Shown: positions 33,098-46,282 of the stretch, piece after piece | How positions within the stretch are numbered: position 1 is the stretch's first letter | Layout of the letters: the number at the start of each line of letters is the position of its first letter | Assembly (NCBI GenBank): GCA_039111635.1 | Contig: JBCAQO010000012.1 | Coordinates: forward strand, 372,001 to 436,000 | Source of the DNA: Heterobasidion occidentale | Taxonomy: Eukaryota; Basidiomycota; Agaricomycetes; Russulales; Bondarzewiaceae | Reading direction: 5' to 3' | Length of the DNA stretch: 64,000 nucleotides | Made by a program: the position numbers and the translations under genes | The notes under the pieces: model-generated | Told to the model about the DNA's origin: nothing | The model's input: the letters and a program-made list of their open reading frames with translations, nothing else | The model's database searches: none

Positions 33098-36000
33098 TTA
33101 CAAAGGCGCGCACTCTCTTTTGAGCCATGCAAGCGCGCGGGGATCGTTCTTCAACAAGGGGCCCACCTTCTCCAAAGTCTCTGCATGGTACTTGTCCAGC
33201 CACTCTCGTTCCTGCACTGTCAGCAGGCTAGTGTCAATGAGCTTCTGGTGGATTGGGCACTGCGCAATGATTTCTTTTAGCAAAGAACCGAATATATAAA
33301 ACGCTCGGAGACATACCACGGTAACGTGCTCAAAACCCAGATAGCCCTTGCCGCCGAAGTTGTTGGGGGTTTTTGCCTCGCGGACGATCACGACGTTTTC
33401 GATGCGGATACCAAAGCGGCCATCAGCATAGTACCCCGGTTCTAAACAGGGTGCTCAGCGTATACACAATACAATCAAGTCGAATTGCCGCGGACCATTT
33501 GACACCGTCATTCCAGGCTTCAGGGGCGTGTTATTGTATGCTATCCGAGTGCCAATACCATGAGGACCTATAAGCGGCGTGGCATCAAAAACAAATCTCC
33601 AGTATTGAACACGAGTTACCTTCATGCACGTTCAAAAAGTGCCCGACTCCATGTCCTGTGCCGTGCCTGTAATCTGAGGTATATATGAGCGATTGTTGTG
33701 GGTAATGTTCGATGTTCAGGACATACCTAACCCGTCTTGCCACAAAGCTCGCCGCGCCCAAGTATCACTGTTGTCAGGGTTAGTTCCCTGAGGCGTATTT
33801 CCTTGGCTTAAAAGTCAACCTTACATGATGTACCCTTCGTTCGATGAATGCCTCAACTTGATGCGACTATAACTTCTTTGAACACGACGCACCTGATGTA
33901 CCAGCTGGGAAGATAGCCGTGTCGATGGCAATATGACCCTGAAGAACTCGGGTGAAGGCCCTCTTCTCTTCTTCTGTTGGTTCGCCGAAATGCTACCAAA
34001 GAGGCATGAGCGAAATGAGCATTGAATTTTCATCACATAGGGCCCTACCCATGTCCTCGTGACGTCAGTAGTACCATCCAAGAATTGCGCTTTGTAGTTT
34101 TGTCAAAATCAAAGTCTCTCAATGCAGAGACTTGGCCACTCACCGCCTGAATCGCATAAGTAGATCTGTAATTCGGTAACTTGAAAGGGCAACGTGCAAA
34201 AGAAAAGAAGAAAAGACATACCTGGTCCTTCTTGATGATGTCGCTATTGTGTGGGTCAGGAGAATAGTGTATGATCGCTATTCAACAGTCAACTTCCGTC
34301 TATTTATGATCATGAGAATAAGATGTACCTCCATTTGGCCCCGTCGAAGAGATCGTTGTGAATGATAGACCCTTGTATAAGTCGAGCTCTCTACACATCG
34401 TTTCAGTGCTGAAATTCCTTATGGAAAAACAAATAAAAAAGTCACTGACTCACGGAACCTCTCCAATTGATCGGCAGCACCGCTTTCAGAGATCTCCTTG
34501 CCCTCGTTCAGCTGTTCATCGAGCCACGCAAAATATCTTGCGAGTGCAGCTCCATCTCTGATATGGCTGGCGCGGAAGCCCGCGATCTCTGTCTGGTTCT
34601 TGATAGACTTGAGATCAGCAACGGGAGATCGGTCGATAGTCGTATTGGAGCTGCTAATGGCCTCCGCAACAGCTACGCTAGCTTTATCTCCCAAGAGAAC
34701 CTTAGCTGTTGCAGAAGACGAAGACTAGATTTCAAGGCATCAGCACGCACACTATGACTGACGAACAAACAAGATACCTTCACTTCATCGGCCAGTCTTC
34801 GCAAGTAGCTTGTAAAATCGGCATATGGCCGGATTTCCACTTGTGAGCCAAGATGATTCTTCAAGGAGTCATCCACTTGCTCTGGATCGATAAAAATATA
34901 GGCTTTTTCAAGCGTCACGACCGCGTACGCAAAGAACACTATGGCGATATGTTGAATCGTCGTGCCATTGGTTGACGCGATAGGAGAAAGCGTAGACGAA
35001 CCAGGGTTGAAATCAATATCTGCACCCGCACGTTGAATAACCACGCGACCTCATCCAGCATCGTCACTACCAACGCTTGTACCTCCTTCTTCCGCAGTCC
35101 ATCACGTAACTTGGATAACTTGTCCGTGTGCAATTCGCCTGGAAAGAGACGTCTCGTTCAGATAACGCGACTGTTGATTAGACGGAATTAGGACTTCATA
35201 CCGGAGTATTTGATTTCGAGAGGGAAGACATGGCTCTTGGGACGTGCAGGTCGATCAGAACCCCAGACTTTGTCAACCAAATTTTCAGTGAACGAAAATT
35301 TGGTCTCAGAAAAAGACTTCGCGTCGGCTAGGCCAGAGCAAGAGAGTGAATTAGCAGATATACGACGCAAGATGTAGTTTAGGAAACGCACCAGCTGAAA
35401 TCAATTCTGGGTCTATCCCTACTCGGTCTGACTTGGAAACATTCTACAGAAACGTCGCAATGAGTATGAACCTCGCACGACCAATGATGTGACACCGACT
35501 TTTTTGATGAATTCCTGCCATGTCGGCACGTCTTAGATGGTATTATGTGAATAATCTAAACTTCGGCGATGATGAACCCACCTGGCAGACCCTGCTTCAT
35601 CAAAATCCAGTTCCTAGTGCACCTTCATTACGACCAAGTGACCCAAGGAGAAAGCGCAAACTTACTTGTCCAGCTGCTGCTCAGCTTGTAAGAAGTAACG
35701 CCCATCGGTAAACAAATATGCCTTGTCCTTCGTTATAATTGCAGTGCCTTCGAGCCATGAGACCCTCTGTTGTCTTCGCCGTAGGATCTGACGCACCTGC
35801 TGAGCCTGTGAATCCAGAAATAAAAGCCCTTCGCTCATCACACTGTGCGAGATACTCGCTCGAATCTGGACCATGTAGCTGTGTATCAGTAGAGTTCACG
35901 TTAAGCAAACTGCATACATACGTTGGTCTTCGCTCGGCACAACATACGTGGACACTGGCTTCTCAGCCATCAACTTGCGCAGTGCATCGAGCCTAGCCGA

Positions 36001-36123
36001 TGTGTCGACAGTCTGCGCCCCAGGTAGGCCCATGGTACAAGACGAGGAATAGAATCGATAGGATGGGGATCTGTGACACCGGATATGGTGGGTGCTAAAG
36101 ACGCGAAAGGCAGATGCAAGCAT
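33098..36123 (-). CDS. Xaa-Pro aminopeptidase P (M24B)
   Basis: A metallopeptidase that removes the N-terminal residue before proline, using two Mn ions. Many exons read from an ATG at 36123 or 36033. Between these ATGs lies an Arg/Ser/His-rich, acid-free peptide ([20 protein letters not shown]) that looks like a mitochondrial presequence; the downstream ATG ([20 protein letters not shown]) would give a cytosolic form. Family marks: [34 protein letters not shown] and [10 protein letters not shown]. All five metal ligands are present: Asp in IYLCDSG, Asp in TDVTRTW, His in HGTGHGVGH, Glu in SNEPGYY and Glu in IRIENVVIV. The C terminus is [16 protein letters not shown]. One frame break at 35025-35027 (CCC where CCCC is expected) interrupts [12 protein letters not shown]. 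It is head to head with the NIPA transporter. Confidence 0.9.
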
Positions 36124-36491
36124 GTGCTTTGAAGGAACAATCCAGAGACCCTGATTGGGTGTAGATCTTGGCAAATCGATCTTTCGAAAGATATGCCTTT
36201 ATCCTTTGAAGCTGCCAGACAATATGGTGTGCTTGTGTACTATTTGCGTGCCAACAGGCAACAGTGACCCCCATTGCCGCGGCTGAGCGCGGCTGTCACT
36301 TCTGAGGAGATTAGATTAGATGACAGTCGGAGTGACAACCCCCTGACAGCTCTCTAAATAAGCAGCAAAGACCCCGGGATCTTTTATTAGTGCTGGCATC
36401 ATTGTCCCTGGCACGCCCCCTTCACTAAAATAACGACTCTGAACGTCCTCCTTCCACTCCTTTACTACGAATACTCTCTATATTAGCGGAA
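36124..36491. promoter_or_regulatory. Shared bidirectional promoter, aminopeptidase P / NIPA
   Basis: 368 bases separate the two divergent starts. The part near the NIPA gene has an A/T island (CTAAATAAGC around 36353) and a pyrimidine-rich leader. It must hold both core promoters, or three if the internal aminopeptidase start is used. Confidence 0.55.
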
Positions 36492-38398
36492 ATGGTAGAG
36501 GACAAGTACATCGGTCTCGTCCTGGCTATGTCCAGCTCGCTAGCAATCGGCACAAGCTTCATCATCACAAAAAGGTCTGCACACCGAGTAGACGCTTGAC
36601 ATGCCTATATTCACTAGGCTACGTAGGGCTTGAATGATGCAGCAGATCGACAAAGCGCATATGCTTCTGCTTCAGATGATTATGCATATCTGAAGAATCC
36701 AATATGGTGGGCGGGGATATCCACACGTGAGTACAAACGATGTAGAGGAAAGATAGGCTCAACTAATTATCGCACGACGCGTGTTGGTCAGTCGTCTTGG
36801 GGGAATGTGAGTCCTGTAACTTCTACTGGTAGCCTGTAGTTGATCGATGAGCTTGAACCGCAGTGGCAAACTTCGCAGCCTACTCCTTCGCGCCTCCGAT
36901 TTTGGTCACACCACTAGGAGCCCTCAGTGTCATCATAGGGTGCGTTTGCCTGCGGTTTATATATTCTTTGCCATATTTCTTTTCAGCCGAGCGACGGAGA
37001 GTAACAGGCTTAGCACCTCGTCTTTCCGACTATCGTTGCACCTGTATTCGACTGAATTCACAGTCCAGGCGTACGAGCTGGACACTAGAGTGCATGACAG
37101 TTCAAACGCCCTCATCTCACATCTCAGTAGAATCCCCGGTGCCCGCATGTTTCAGTTTGAAACGGGCGCCGCTTTTCCCATCATTTTACGATACTCTAAT
37201 AAAATTCTCCTTCCGTGAAATCTATTTTGCTGCGACCTGTTCATTTGACTTACTTCCAACAAATTTCAGTGCCATTCTCGCGTCCTATTTGCTCAAGGAA
37301 GAGCTCGGTCACCTAGGACGAGTGGGCTGTGCATTATGTCTGATCGGTTCCCTCATCATTATTTTACACGCCCCAGAAGACAAAGATATCGAGACTGTCG
37401 ACGAGGTTCTACGTTATGCGGTCCAGCCAGGTGTGCATGATACTCTATATATAAAATTCAGCCCTGACACGACTATAAGGATTCCTCATGTATTGCTTTT
37501 CTGTTCTCGTGTTCTCCCTCGTCATGATCTACTCTGTCGCGCCTCGCTACGGCCGCTCAAATCCACTCGTATACATCTCCATCTGCTCCCTCGTGGGATC
37601 CGTCTCCATCATGGCCGTCAAGGGCTTTGGCATCGCGGTCAAGCTCACAATTGCTGGTAATAATCAGTTTACCTATCTAAGCACCTACGTATTCGGCGCC
37701 GTAGTCGCCGGTTGTATTATGGTTCAGATGAACTATTTCAACAAAGCTCTCGACATCTTCTCGACTAATGTGTACGTTCATCTCTCCTTCGCCTTCTTGA
37801 CGTCCCCGTTGACCCCGCGTTCAGTGTCAATCCCATGTATTACGTCTGCTTCTCTACCGCGACCATCGTCGCTTCTCTCATTCTCTTCCAAGGATTCAAC
37901 ACCGACAATCCCACAAACACCGTCTCGCTCATTGCCGGCTTCGTAGTCACCTTCCTCGGCATCCATATCCTCGAGCTTTCTCGCAAGCCCGAGTCGGCAG
38001 CCGCCAACGGCCACTCTGCGCTCGAAGGCGGCCTCATGAATCCCCGTCTTTCTCTCCAAGGACGCGCTTCCCTTGACGATTGGTCAGCACCGGTACCTGG
38101 GTCGGCCGGCCTCACCCACGCACGGCGCGCGTCGCGAAACTCGCTGTACCGTTCACAGACGGCCACACTGTTCAACGCTTTTGAAGATGACGAGGCGGAT
38201 GGCGAAGCGGTGGGCCTGCATAGGCTGTCCGAAGAGGATGACGAGCTCGAGGCAGTAAACGAGCGAACGCGCTTGCGTGGAGATCGAGAGAATCGCAGTC
38301 GTGAGGGATCGGGTGCCCCTGGGTCGCGACATGTGTCACGAAGTAATAGCAACTCGGCCTCGCCGCACGGGTCGCAAGGCGATTTGCGGAGGTCATAG
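36492..38398 (+). CDS. NIPA-family magnesium transporter
   Basis: NIPA (DUF803) proteins carry Mg2+ across plasma or endosomal membranes. The start is MVEDKYIGLVLAMSSSLAIG, the first membrane helix. Then come ITKKGLNDAADR, LKNPIWWAGI, the hallmark ANFAAYSFAPPILVTPLGAL, SYLLKEELGHLG, GCALCLIGSLIIILHAPEDK, FSLVMIYSVAPRYG, ISICSLVGSVSIMAVKGFGI, FGAVVAGCIMVQMNYFNKAL and VNPMYYVCFSTATIVASLIL; about nine membrane helices in all. The C-terminal 130 residues are cytosolic, Ser/Arg/Glu-rich and probably phosphorylated. The 330-base intron at 36940-37269 is a multiple of three and stop-free in the coding frame; splicing it is required by family alignment. Frame otherwise intact. Confidence 0.9.
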
Positions 38399-38738
38399 CG
38401 ACATTGCTCCAAGTGAGGAGCACTGTTATGAGTAAATATTGTTGGTGTGGAAGGACATCAATAGATACCAGCGGTGCGGACTACGTATATTACATCTGCT
38501 TCTGTAGAGCTTTTTAGGCCTTTTTTCAGTCACTGCTGGTTGGTTTTAATGGAGCGCGACGAATTTTCTATTATCATAGTCGTGATGTTTGATTTCAAGC
38601 TTCCTGGTGTCGTGGTGAGATCAAGAGATAGTGCATCATATTCGTGTACGATAGTCAGGATTAATGTGAGCGTGATATCAAGGCAAGAATAGGCTCTGTC
38701 AAACTAAAATGCCCCAGTAGATTGTACAGTTTACTACA
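38399..38738. other. Convergent 3' ends of NIPA and helicase copy A
   Basis: A/T-rich 3' flanking sequence shared by two convergent genes; no gene seen. Confidence 0.5.
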
Positions 38739-41700
38739 TCATTCAGCCTCCCTCCAAGGTCTATCGACATTTGCGTCGGCCTCGTCAATATCATCGATGC
38801 TCCCCAGAGTCAACGATTCCATCCTGCGAGTGAAATCATTCATATCAGATAGACCAAGCTCGCGCAGTTCAGCATCATAGCCGCCGTTGTCCCGAACGGG
38901 CTCCCGCGGGTCCCATGGGATTGGAATACCCCTCCATCCTTTATTGATGTGAACATAGTTCAAAAAAGAGCGCCATAGGGGGTCCAGGGAAAGGACATAG
39001 GGATCACCGACAACGATGAGCAAAGCTTGTGCCCGAGTTACCGCGACTATGATACCCATCAGCATAGACTTAAACTATTGCACCTAGAGGACGCACCATT
39101 GAAACGACGAGGATTCGCAACAAAACCAAGGGTGTGTCTAAGATCATACTCGACAAAGTCTATGCTGCTGCGCACAGTGGAGACGATGATCACGCGACGC
39201 TCCTTGGAGGTGCAAAATTAGAAGCGACCTGTCAAGCCGAAAGAGAGAAAAACATACTTGGCCCTGGAATTCCTCAACACTCCCAACCTTGATCCCATCA
39301 GCAAATGCCCTGAGAGAGTTACGAATTTTGAGACACTGAGCGTGATAAGGCGCTATGATGCCGATGTCTTGGTCCGCTGTAGGTAAAAAAAAACTGTGTC
39401 AATCCCGGAGGACTAAACATTAAAATATACACTTACCGATTCGAAATTGTCTATCAGAGCGCAAAGCCTCAACGTAAGCTTTGACTTGCAAAATCTCTTC
39501 GATATTGAAGAACGAGGGAGAGGACGCCTCGCGATCATCTCTGCCTGACATGGCATGAAAGACGACTGGGAATTTGCTGGAAACAAGAAGAGGGCTGCCA
39601 AGAAAAGAATCTATCGTGCCCTTGACACCGCATGACTCTAATTCATTGGAATAGAAACGTTCGTTAGGATACTTGAGAATGGCATCGTGTGAGCGATAAT
39701 TTTTGATCAATTTCACAATCCTGAATATCATAAGAAAGTACTCTGAGAACACTGCAAAAACGAGACATACGTGATTCCATGACCCTTCTTCGGATCGTAG
39801 ATATCCCGATTCATGAGCCTTTCCAAATAGCTGATGTCCAGCTGGAGGTGTCGCGCGACAGCGGATCGAATGATAGGTCCAAGCTGCTTCGGATCTCCAG
39901 ACAGCACAACGTTCGTCTTCAAATCGGCCATCGTCTTGATTGCAATCATGACTCCGGTTCAGCCGCATGGCCCACCTCGTCCACGAAGATGTGTGAAAAA
40001 TGTCCGCGCGGCATTCTAATACCATAAGCAAAGGAGGCAGAGACACAGGTTGAGACTATGACCCTGTATCGTCGCAGAAATAGCATTCGCGGCATAGAGA
40101 AATGGCCGCTGCTGTTGGTGCTAGTAAACGGGAGCAAGTCATCTGGGACATCTTTTTTATCTCGACTGGGAGCATAAAAGCGAAAGAGCTTCTCAGTTCC
40201 AAGGGAGGTGAGCTTGCTAGCTATAAGATCAGCGGCAGAGTTGCTTGGTGCACATGCAAGAATCCGGGCTTCGGTATTGGCACGCAATACTTGTAGGATG
40301 GATTCCACGATGGTGACGGTTTTGCCTGTTCCTGGCCTACAACGAAGAATGAGATGAAGACAAGCAGAAAACGTTTTCAGTGCTCACGGGCCAAAAACAA
40401 CGAAGGGAACCGAGCCTGGTGGACGATTTATGATGGCCTTCACAGCGTCTAGCTGAGAAGAATTGTTGGTGATGATCTTGTTGTACGGAGTGATATTAGT
40501 TGTGTCGCGTGCCCTCGCATGAACATGTTTCAGGATAGGAAACAGCAAGTGTTCTGGAGCCATTGCTGTGTCTAGAGCCTGGTGCTGCCGACGCAAGGGG
40601 ATTCTGTTTAATCTGAAGCGCACATAATAAAGCCGGCCCCTATCAGTGCTCAAAAACGTGTTGTGGAACTTGAGTCCAACTTCCTCTCTTCGGACGAAGT
40701 GGACGCGGCCTTCAAACCACTTCCCTCGCTCCGCGCCATGACTTTGAACAATGATAGAATCGCCTAGCGATGCGTTAGACTTATTATGACCGAATGATGC
40801 GAGAAATATAATTACCCGTCAGGACACTTGGACGCCTCTCTGCAAGCCCTGGAACTCTCAGACTTCATATTTGGGTGAGCATACGTGGAAAAAATCTTAT
40901 TCGAAGGCAACTGACTAGTAATATGCGCCATGTCGGTCAAGCAAAGCGTCGTACATATCGTAAGTTTGGAGGTCATTCCTCGAGTGAAGCACGTCAGCAT
41001 CATTGGATATGTCACTTGTACACATACGACCTACTCCATTCGGTGTTCTTCAATCCAAAGCAGGGCCTTGAAGTGGCGAGAGTAAGTATCTGCATTAAGG
41101 GATGGTGGCAACGCGGTCCTCTTAAGCTGAACAACGATGTTCTGGACATGTCCAGTAGATAATGCGGAAGATATAGCCCTTGGTATCAGCGCCAACGGGA
41201 GCGTGGCGACCCACTTTATAGCAGTGAGGGCGGGTGGCGGATCGCCTGGCAGAATCTCAGTCTCCGGTGTGCGACTGACAGGCTTCCGAGGCACATAGGG
41301 AGCAACGGGCTTTAGAATCTCATAGTCTGCCTTGCTTCCTACGACGATCTTGAGTGCCCGGGCGATTATAAAACGTTGTCGAAGACCGAGATCTTCGAAA
41401 GTAATTTCAAGCCGGTCTTGATAGCGCCCGCGCAAAGCTTGCTGGAATGTGACACACACACCAGAGTCACGACCATTCTGCAGGAGAGAAGGGCCGAAAG
41501 CCGCTAATGTGAAACTTTAAACAAGGTCAGAAACCGAACAATATAGTGTGAAGGAGGACATACGAGGGCGCAGATGCAAGCCGAGACGTGGTCGAAGATA
41601 GCTTGAGGTCCATCATTTTTATTCTCGACGAAGGATCGATCATCTGGACCTTGAGCTCCACACTCACACCTCTTTCTGCATCCTGCACTTCCACGATACC

Positions 41701-42126
41701 AAAATCAACACCATATTCACCATGAGAGACCGTCACCCCATGCTTGTCCTTGGAAGCTTCATCGAATGCAGACTTATAAGCAACCAAGTTCTCTCGTCGC
41801 TTGTGAGCAGGGTTGGCGACGTGGGACGTCCAGAGGTCATTGCCGACGACAACGCAGCACAGCTCGCAGCGGACATGTCCAGGAAGAACCGGAGCTCCCT
41901 CTGGCTGCAGGTCGGCTGGTGCACCCCTCCGCTCATTGTGCGAGCGGGAGGCCTATCATTGACAGGCTGCGCTCCCTTCATGTTGCGGTCGCAGGTCGGA
42001 CAATGGAAGGCTTGGGGTGCTCCAGATATATATTGCGCTGCCTCCTTAAGCCGAGCCTACGCAACTAGTGCAAACGCGTCGACATGACTCACAGAAGTCG
42101 ACGTTCTGTGGGCAAACTTGAGCCAT
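38739..42126 (-). pseudogene. SDE3/MOV10-like RNA helicase, decayed tandem copy A
   Basis: A near-duplicate of copy B next door. The helicase core is recognisable: [16 protein letters not shown] (split by an intron in the Walker A), ILACAPSNSAADLIA, the motif II box as FVDEVGHAAEPE (copy B has DEAG), LSGDPKQLGPIIRS, LIKNYRSHDAILKYPNERFY, KVGSVEEFQGQ and VAVTRAQALLIVVGDP. The N terminus is broken. The ATG at 42126 gives MAQVCPQN, then a CCCH finger lacking its second half, then FCESCRR and a TAA within a few codons. The next zinc finger FHCPTCDRN loses frame after NDRPP. A further missing base at about 39952-39955 interrupts EPE(V)MIAIKT. I regard it as a pseudogene, although some breaks could be sequence errors as seen elsewhere here. 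Confidence 0.75.
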
Positions 42127-42818
42127 GCCGATGAGGTAACCGGCAGCGTCGGTGAATCATGATGACTTTGTGAGTCAACAGTAAGAAAAAATCGGTGTCG
42201 ACACGCTGTGGTTGGCGCAAAAGCTAATGCTCAAATTGAAGGGACAACGATCGTGAGAGAGACAAACCCTGACGAAGGGAGACCAGTGGCTCTAAAGTCC
42301 GTTGAGTATATGCACCCACAGGCGCCCACACGGCATGATGGGAACGAAGGATGAATTACGGAAATCCAGTCGCGAAGGGGACCAGCGGGGACCTGAACGC
42401 CTCGAGGCACATTGAATAAGGGTTAACAAAGTGGACATGACTTTGTATGTATGTCTTATCATCAATAAGAGCGCTGAGCGCGATCTGAACGTTCGAACCA
42501 GCAGGATTGAGAATGTTGCCTACGAGTTCGCCTAGGAAGTGCAGTGACGGTGCTGGCAATCATGACATACAAGCTGCTTGCCAAGTCGCGCCGGCGGTGA
42601 GGCAAAGCGGACTTCGGGCTCACAAACTCCGACTCCTCTGCGCCCTTCTACTCTCACCTTGGACAACACTCTCGCCTCAAAATACCAAGCATACAGGTCG
42701 CAACACAATTTTTGTAAGTGATATTGTGAAGGTAGGTTATGTCAAGATCGGGACAAGCATCTCGCAAAAATATACAAAACCCCGCTAACAGATCATATCA
42801 GTCAGCAACATCGTTACA
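42127..42818. other. Spacer between helicase copies
   Basis: About 690 bases between the 5' end of copy A and the 3' end of copy B. No gene seen. The duplication unit seems to include little of this spacer. Confidence 0.45.
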
Positions 42819-45800
42819 TCACTCCACATCTCTCCAAGGTCTATCGACGTTTGCGTCAGCCTCGTTAACATCGTCAACGTTCTCTAAGGTCAATGATTCC
42901 ATCCTACGAGTGAAATCATTCATATCAGCAAGTCCAAGCTCCCTCAGCTCAGCGTCATATCCGCCGCTGTCCCGAACAGGCTCGCGCGGATCCCAAGGGA
43001 TTGGGATACCTTTCCATCCTTTGTTGATGTGGACATAGTTCAAGAAAGAACGCCACAAAGGATCAAGAGATAGGACGTAGGGATCGCCGACAACGATGAG
43101 CAGGGCCTGAGCTCGAGTCACCGCGACTGCGATATCCTCAGACTTCGAGTATTGAATATCGTAATCAAAAGCAGACGCACCATTAAAACGACGAGGATTT
43201 GCAACGAAGCCAAGTGTATGTCTGAGGTCGTACGCAACGAACTCCCTACTGCTACGCACGGTGGAAATTATGATCACCTTTCGCTCCTGAGAAAGGGAAA
43301 CTGTAAGTGAATTGCTAAGTAAAGCATGAAAAAAAAACGCACTTGACCCTGGAACTCTTCAACACTGCCCACCTTGATGTCGTCGGCCACACCGCTGAGT
43401 GCCTTGCTTATCCTGCGACATTGGGCATGATAAGGCGCTATGATCCCAATGTCATGGTCCGCTGTAACAGAATGGGTTTCAACCACAAACCACGAAAACG
43501 TGAGTTTGTTGCTTACAGACTCGAAAACGTCGATCAGCACGCAATTGCACAACATAGTCTTTGACCTGTAAAGTCTCCTCAACGTTGAAGAACGATGGGG
43601 ACGAAGCTTCTCGATCATCCTGCCCTGACATGGCGTGAAAGACAATTGGGAACTTGCTGGATGCTACCCAGGAAAAAATCTGTTGTTTTCTTGTCCGCGC
43701 AAGGCTCTAGTTCATTTGCGTAGAATCGTTCGTTGGGGTACTTCAGAATAGACTTATGCGAGCGATAATTCTTGGTCAATTTCACAATCCTAAATGTGAT
43801 GCAGTATCACGATTGAGATATGCGGTGGAGGACAATAGTTGGGACGTACGTGATGCCATGGCCACTCTTCGTGTCATAAATCTCTCGATTCATGAGCCTT
43901 TCCAAATAACTAATATCCAGCTGAAGGTCGCGCGCAACAGCAGACCGGATGATGGGCCCAAGTTGTTTCGGGTCGCCAGACAACACAATATTCGTGTTCA
44001 AATCAGCAATCGTCTTGATGGCGATCATGACCTCCGGTTCGGTCGCATGGCCGGCCTCGTCCACAAAAATGTGCGAAAAATGTCCACGCGGCACTCCGAT
44101 GCCATGAGCAAAAGATGCAGAGACGCAGGTCGAAACGATGACGCTATACCGTCGTAGAAACAGCATTTCAGGCGATGAAAAATGGCCATCGACATTGCGG
44201 CACGTGAACGGGAGTAAGGCATCCGGGACGTTTTCTTTAGTTCGACTAGGTGCATAGAATCGAAAAAGTTTTCGAGTTCCAAGGGATATAAGTTTGCTGG
44301 CTATCAAATCGGCGGCAGAATTGCTTGGCGCGCATGCAAGAATTCGAGCTTGAGGATTGGCATGTATGATTTGGAGGATGGATTCGACGATTGTGACCGT
44401 TTTGCCTGTTCCTGGCCTTCATGGAACGGTAAGATAGAAAGAGGAGGAGGACAACATCGTGTACTCACGGACCAAAAACGATGAAGGGAACAGAGCCTGG
44501 TGAAGATTTCACAATAGACGTCACGGCGTCAAGTTGAGGGGCATTGCTGGCCAGATTTGAATTGTACAGAGAGAAGGGTGTGTTGCGTGGCTTCGCGAAG
44601 ATGTGCTGCCTAATTGGAAAAAATATGCGCTCCGGCGTAAATGCGGTAATCAGGGCTTGATGCTGTCGCCGCAGAGGGAATCTGTTCAGTTTGAAGCGTA
44701 CGTTATACAGCTGACCCCTGTCGGTGCTTGGGAACGAATAGTGGAATTTGAGCCCAACATCCTCTTTTCGGACGAAATGAACGCGGCCTTCGAACCACTT
44801 CTTTGGGTCGGAACCGCGTCGTTGGACAAGGATGGAATCACCTGCACCCATGTTCAACCCATGAAGATTATGACCATGCGAGCGTAAACGCTCACCCGTT
44901 ATAACACTCGGACGCTTCTCAGCCAGCCCTGGGACCTTCAAACTTCACGACTAGGTAAGTACATGGTTAAAGTTAGATATGTGATGGTAACAAACTAGTA
45001 ATATGCGCCGTGTCGATCAAGTACAGCATCGTCCATATCATAGATGTGGAGGTCATTCCTTGAGTCAAGCAGATCAGTGTCATTCGGCAGGTCACTTGCA
45101 AATACAAGACTCACTCCATTTGGCTCTCCTCGATCCAAATAAGAAACTGAAAATGGCGAGAATATGTAGTCGTGTTCAGAGACGGGGGTAACACAGTCCT
45201 CTTGAGTTGGGCGATGACGTCCGGGACAGAACCAACGAATAGAACCGAAGAGATGGATTTTGGAATCGGGGCCGCCGGAAGTGAAACAGCCCACTTGATT
45301 GCATTGGTAGCAGGTGGCGGATCGCCCGGCAAAACCTCAGTCTCTGGCGAACGCCTAGTCGCCTTCCGTGGCACATAGGGACTGATAGGTTTAAGAGCCT
45401 CGTAGTCTGCCTTGCTGCCTACGATCGCTTTGAGAGCGCGAACGATGATAAAATGTTGCCCAAGAGCGACATCTTTGAAGGTGATTTCCAGCCGGTCTTG
45501 ATACCTTCCGCGCAAAGACTGCTGGAACGTGATGTACACACGAGTTGCACGACCACTCTGGAGAACAGAAGGACTAGGAACCGCAAATGTGAAACTATAG
45601 CGCAAAGTTATGAGCCGAATCACGAGTGATATAGCAGCACATACGGAGAATGGAATGAGAGGGACGACGACGTCGAAGCCAGTTTGAGGCCTGTAATCTT
45701 TATCCGGGTGGATGGACTGGTCATCTGAATCTTGAGCTCGACTCGCACACCTCCTTCTGCATCCTGAGGCTCAACAATACCAAAGTCGATACCGGAATCG

Positions 45801-46282
45801 CCATGGGAGATTGTGACATCATGTTTGTCTTTGGAGGCCTCATCGAACGCAGACTTGTAAGCAACAAACTGCTCTCGTCGCTTATGAGACGGGTTGGTAA
45901 CGTGTAAACTCCAGTGGCCGTTGTTGACGTTGACGTGACATAGCTGGCAGCGCGTTTGCCCCGGGAGAGCATGGGCCTCTTCTGGCTGTACATCGACTGG
46001 AGCATCCACTCCCTCAGTTCGCGAGCGATGGGGCCTGCCATTGATATGCTGTTCCCAGCAGTGCGTTCCGTTGACGTTGACATCGCATGTAGGACAGTGG
46101 AACGATGTTGACGCTCCAGATATGACTTTGAGGTGCTTTTTTCCACGAGCATGGGCTTCATAGGCTCTGGTGCTGGTCAAAATGCGTTGACATGGCTCGC
46201 AGAATATGACATCATGGTTGAATGGGCATGATTCGACAGCACAGGTACCAGACGATTTCAGGTGAGGGCAGACTCCGACCAT
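42819..46282 (-). CDS. SDE3/MOV10-like SF1 RNA helicase with zinc fingers, copy B
   Basis: The Upf1-like SF1B subfamily includes plant SDE3, animal MOV10, Neurospora SAD-3 and fission yeast Hrr1, which act in RNA silencing. The start MVGVCPHLKSSGTC opens a CCCH finger (C-C-C-H in CPHLKSSGTCAVESCPFNH). Three C2H2-type fingers follow: FCEPCQRILTSTRAYEAH, FHCPTCDVNVNGTHCWEQH and RCQLCHVNVNNGHWSLH. Then come a beta-rich region (VYITFQQSLRGRYQDRLEI) and the two RecA lobes with [59 protein letters not shown] and VAVTRAQALLIVVGDP. At about 43665-43671 the frame shifts between FFLG and VASSKFPIVFHAM; copy A, in frame here, shows two or more bases are lost at a G run. Otherwise complete, so probably the functional copy. 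Confidence 0.85.

Noticed and set aside
38739..46282. Helicase pair as a Helitron or other mobile element
   Set aside because: No Rep domain, terminal repeats or target duplication seen; motifs are those of SDE3/MOV10-like helicases with zinc fingers.
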